From an uncultured Cloacibacillus sp. (lineage in GTDB: Bacteria; Synergistota; Synergistia; Synergistales; Synergistaceae), in contig URAG01000071.1 of assembly GCA_900545755.1 (NCBI GenBank), positions 1 to 11,484 on the forward strand: a DNA stretch of 11,484 bases. Reading direction: 5' to 3'. The notes under the pieces are model-generated. The model did not search any database, was not told where the DNA came from, and was given only the letters and a program-made list of their open reading frames with translations. This document shows, one piece after another, positions 11,410 through 11,484 of this stretch; position 1 is the stretch's first letter; each line of letters starts with the position of its first letter. The position numbers and the translations under genes were made by a program.

Positions 11410-11484
11410 ATGAATATGCTGTTGTTAACGGGAATAGTCGGAGGCTTGGCGCTGTGCTACGCGGCGTTTGCGTCCGGCAAGATA
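11410..11484 (+). CDS. N-terminus of a membrane protein, possibly membrane pyrophosphatase (3' end outside window)
   Basis: Twenty-five codons are visible: M-N-M-L-L-L-T-G-I-V-G-G-L-A-L-C-Y-A-A-F-A-S-G-K-I. They form one hydrophobic helix with a Gly-Gly turn and a basic end. The ATG has AAGGGGG at 11393-11399, 10 bases upstream, and a near-consensus promoter. The pattern is like the first helix of ion-pumping membrane pyrophosphatases (HppA), which split pyrophosphate to pump H+ or Na+ and are common in anaerobes. The visible stretch is too short to settle this, and other transporters start similarly. Confidence 0.6.
   Translation, partial: MNMLLLTGIVGGLALCYAAFASGKI

Overview
The window reads as a bacterial chromosome segment, most likely from a Synergistota member of the Cloacibacillus/Synergistes type, with a short foreign piece at its left end. 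The Synergistota call is inferred from several traits: strong GGAGG ribosome sites, frequent GTG and TTG starts, heavy use of the Ile codon ATA, a short YidC without the large periplasmic domain, and an HtrA protease plus Lgt-family protein that suggest an envelope-rich cell. No marker here proves it.

Left end (1 to about 340). Bases 1-130 are the tail of a glycerol-3-phosphate dehydrogenase (gpsA). From 138 the N-terminus of glucose-6-phosphate isomerase (pgi) begins. Both look like Bacteroidota (Alistipes-like) genes in the gpsA-pgi order known from that phylum. Around 327-353 the pgi frame runs without a stop into the body of a short-chain dehydrogenase (SDR) lacking its nucleotide-binding N-terminus. 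This is most simply a chimeric assembly join, and it is the most important observation in the window.

941-3950. After two facing terminators comes rpsT (S20, minus strand), divergent from the conserved cluster rpmH-rnpA-yidD-yidC-jag/khpB: ribosomal protein L34, RNase P protein, two membrane-insertion factors and an RNA-binding protein. There is no dnaA and no visible DnaA-box cluster beside rpmH.

3967-6420. An Lgt-family membrane protein with altered signature residues follows. Then comes an HtrA/DegP protease with its own promoter and a bidirectional terminator.

6436-7960. A minus-strand ATC-hydrolase-like gene is divergent from a three-gene run of small proteins. They resemble the YqjD (DUF883)/YqjE set: a coiled coil with a membrane tail, a two-helix membrane protein, and a further small hydrophobic-tailed protein.

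7960-9180. About 330 bases have no recognisable gene. A minus-strand GNAT-type acetyltransferase follows, with its own terminator and a promoter overlapped by a palindrome.

9237-11484. tRNA-Cys(GCA) has a near-consensus promoter and a terminator. An AI-2E-family membrane protein is translationally coupled (ATGA) to a MobB-like P-loop protein. The window ends in the first 25 codons of a membrane protein, possibly a membrane pyrophosphatase, behind a near-perfect promoter. Apart from the left-end join, most of the window is ordinary core genome; I see no CRISPR array, insertion sequence or clear defence system.
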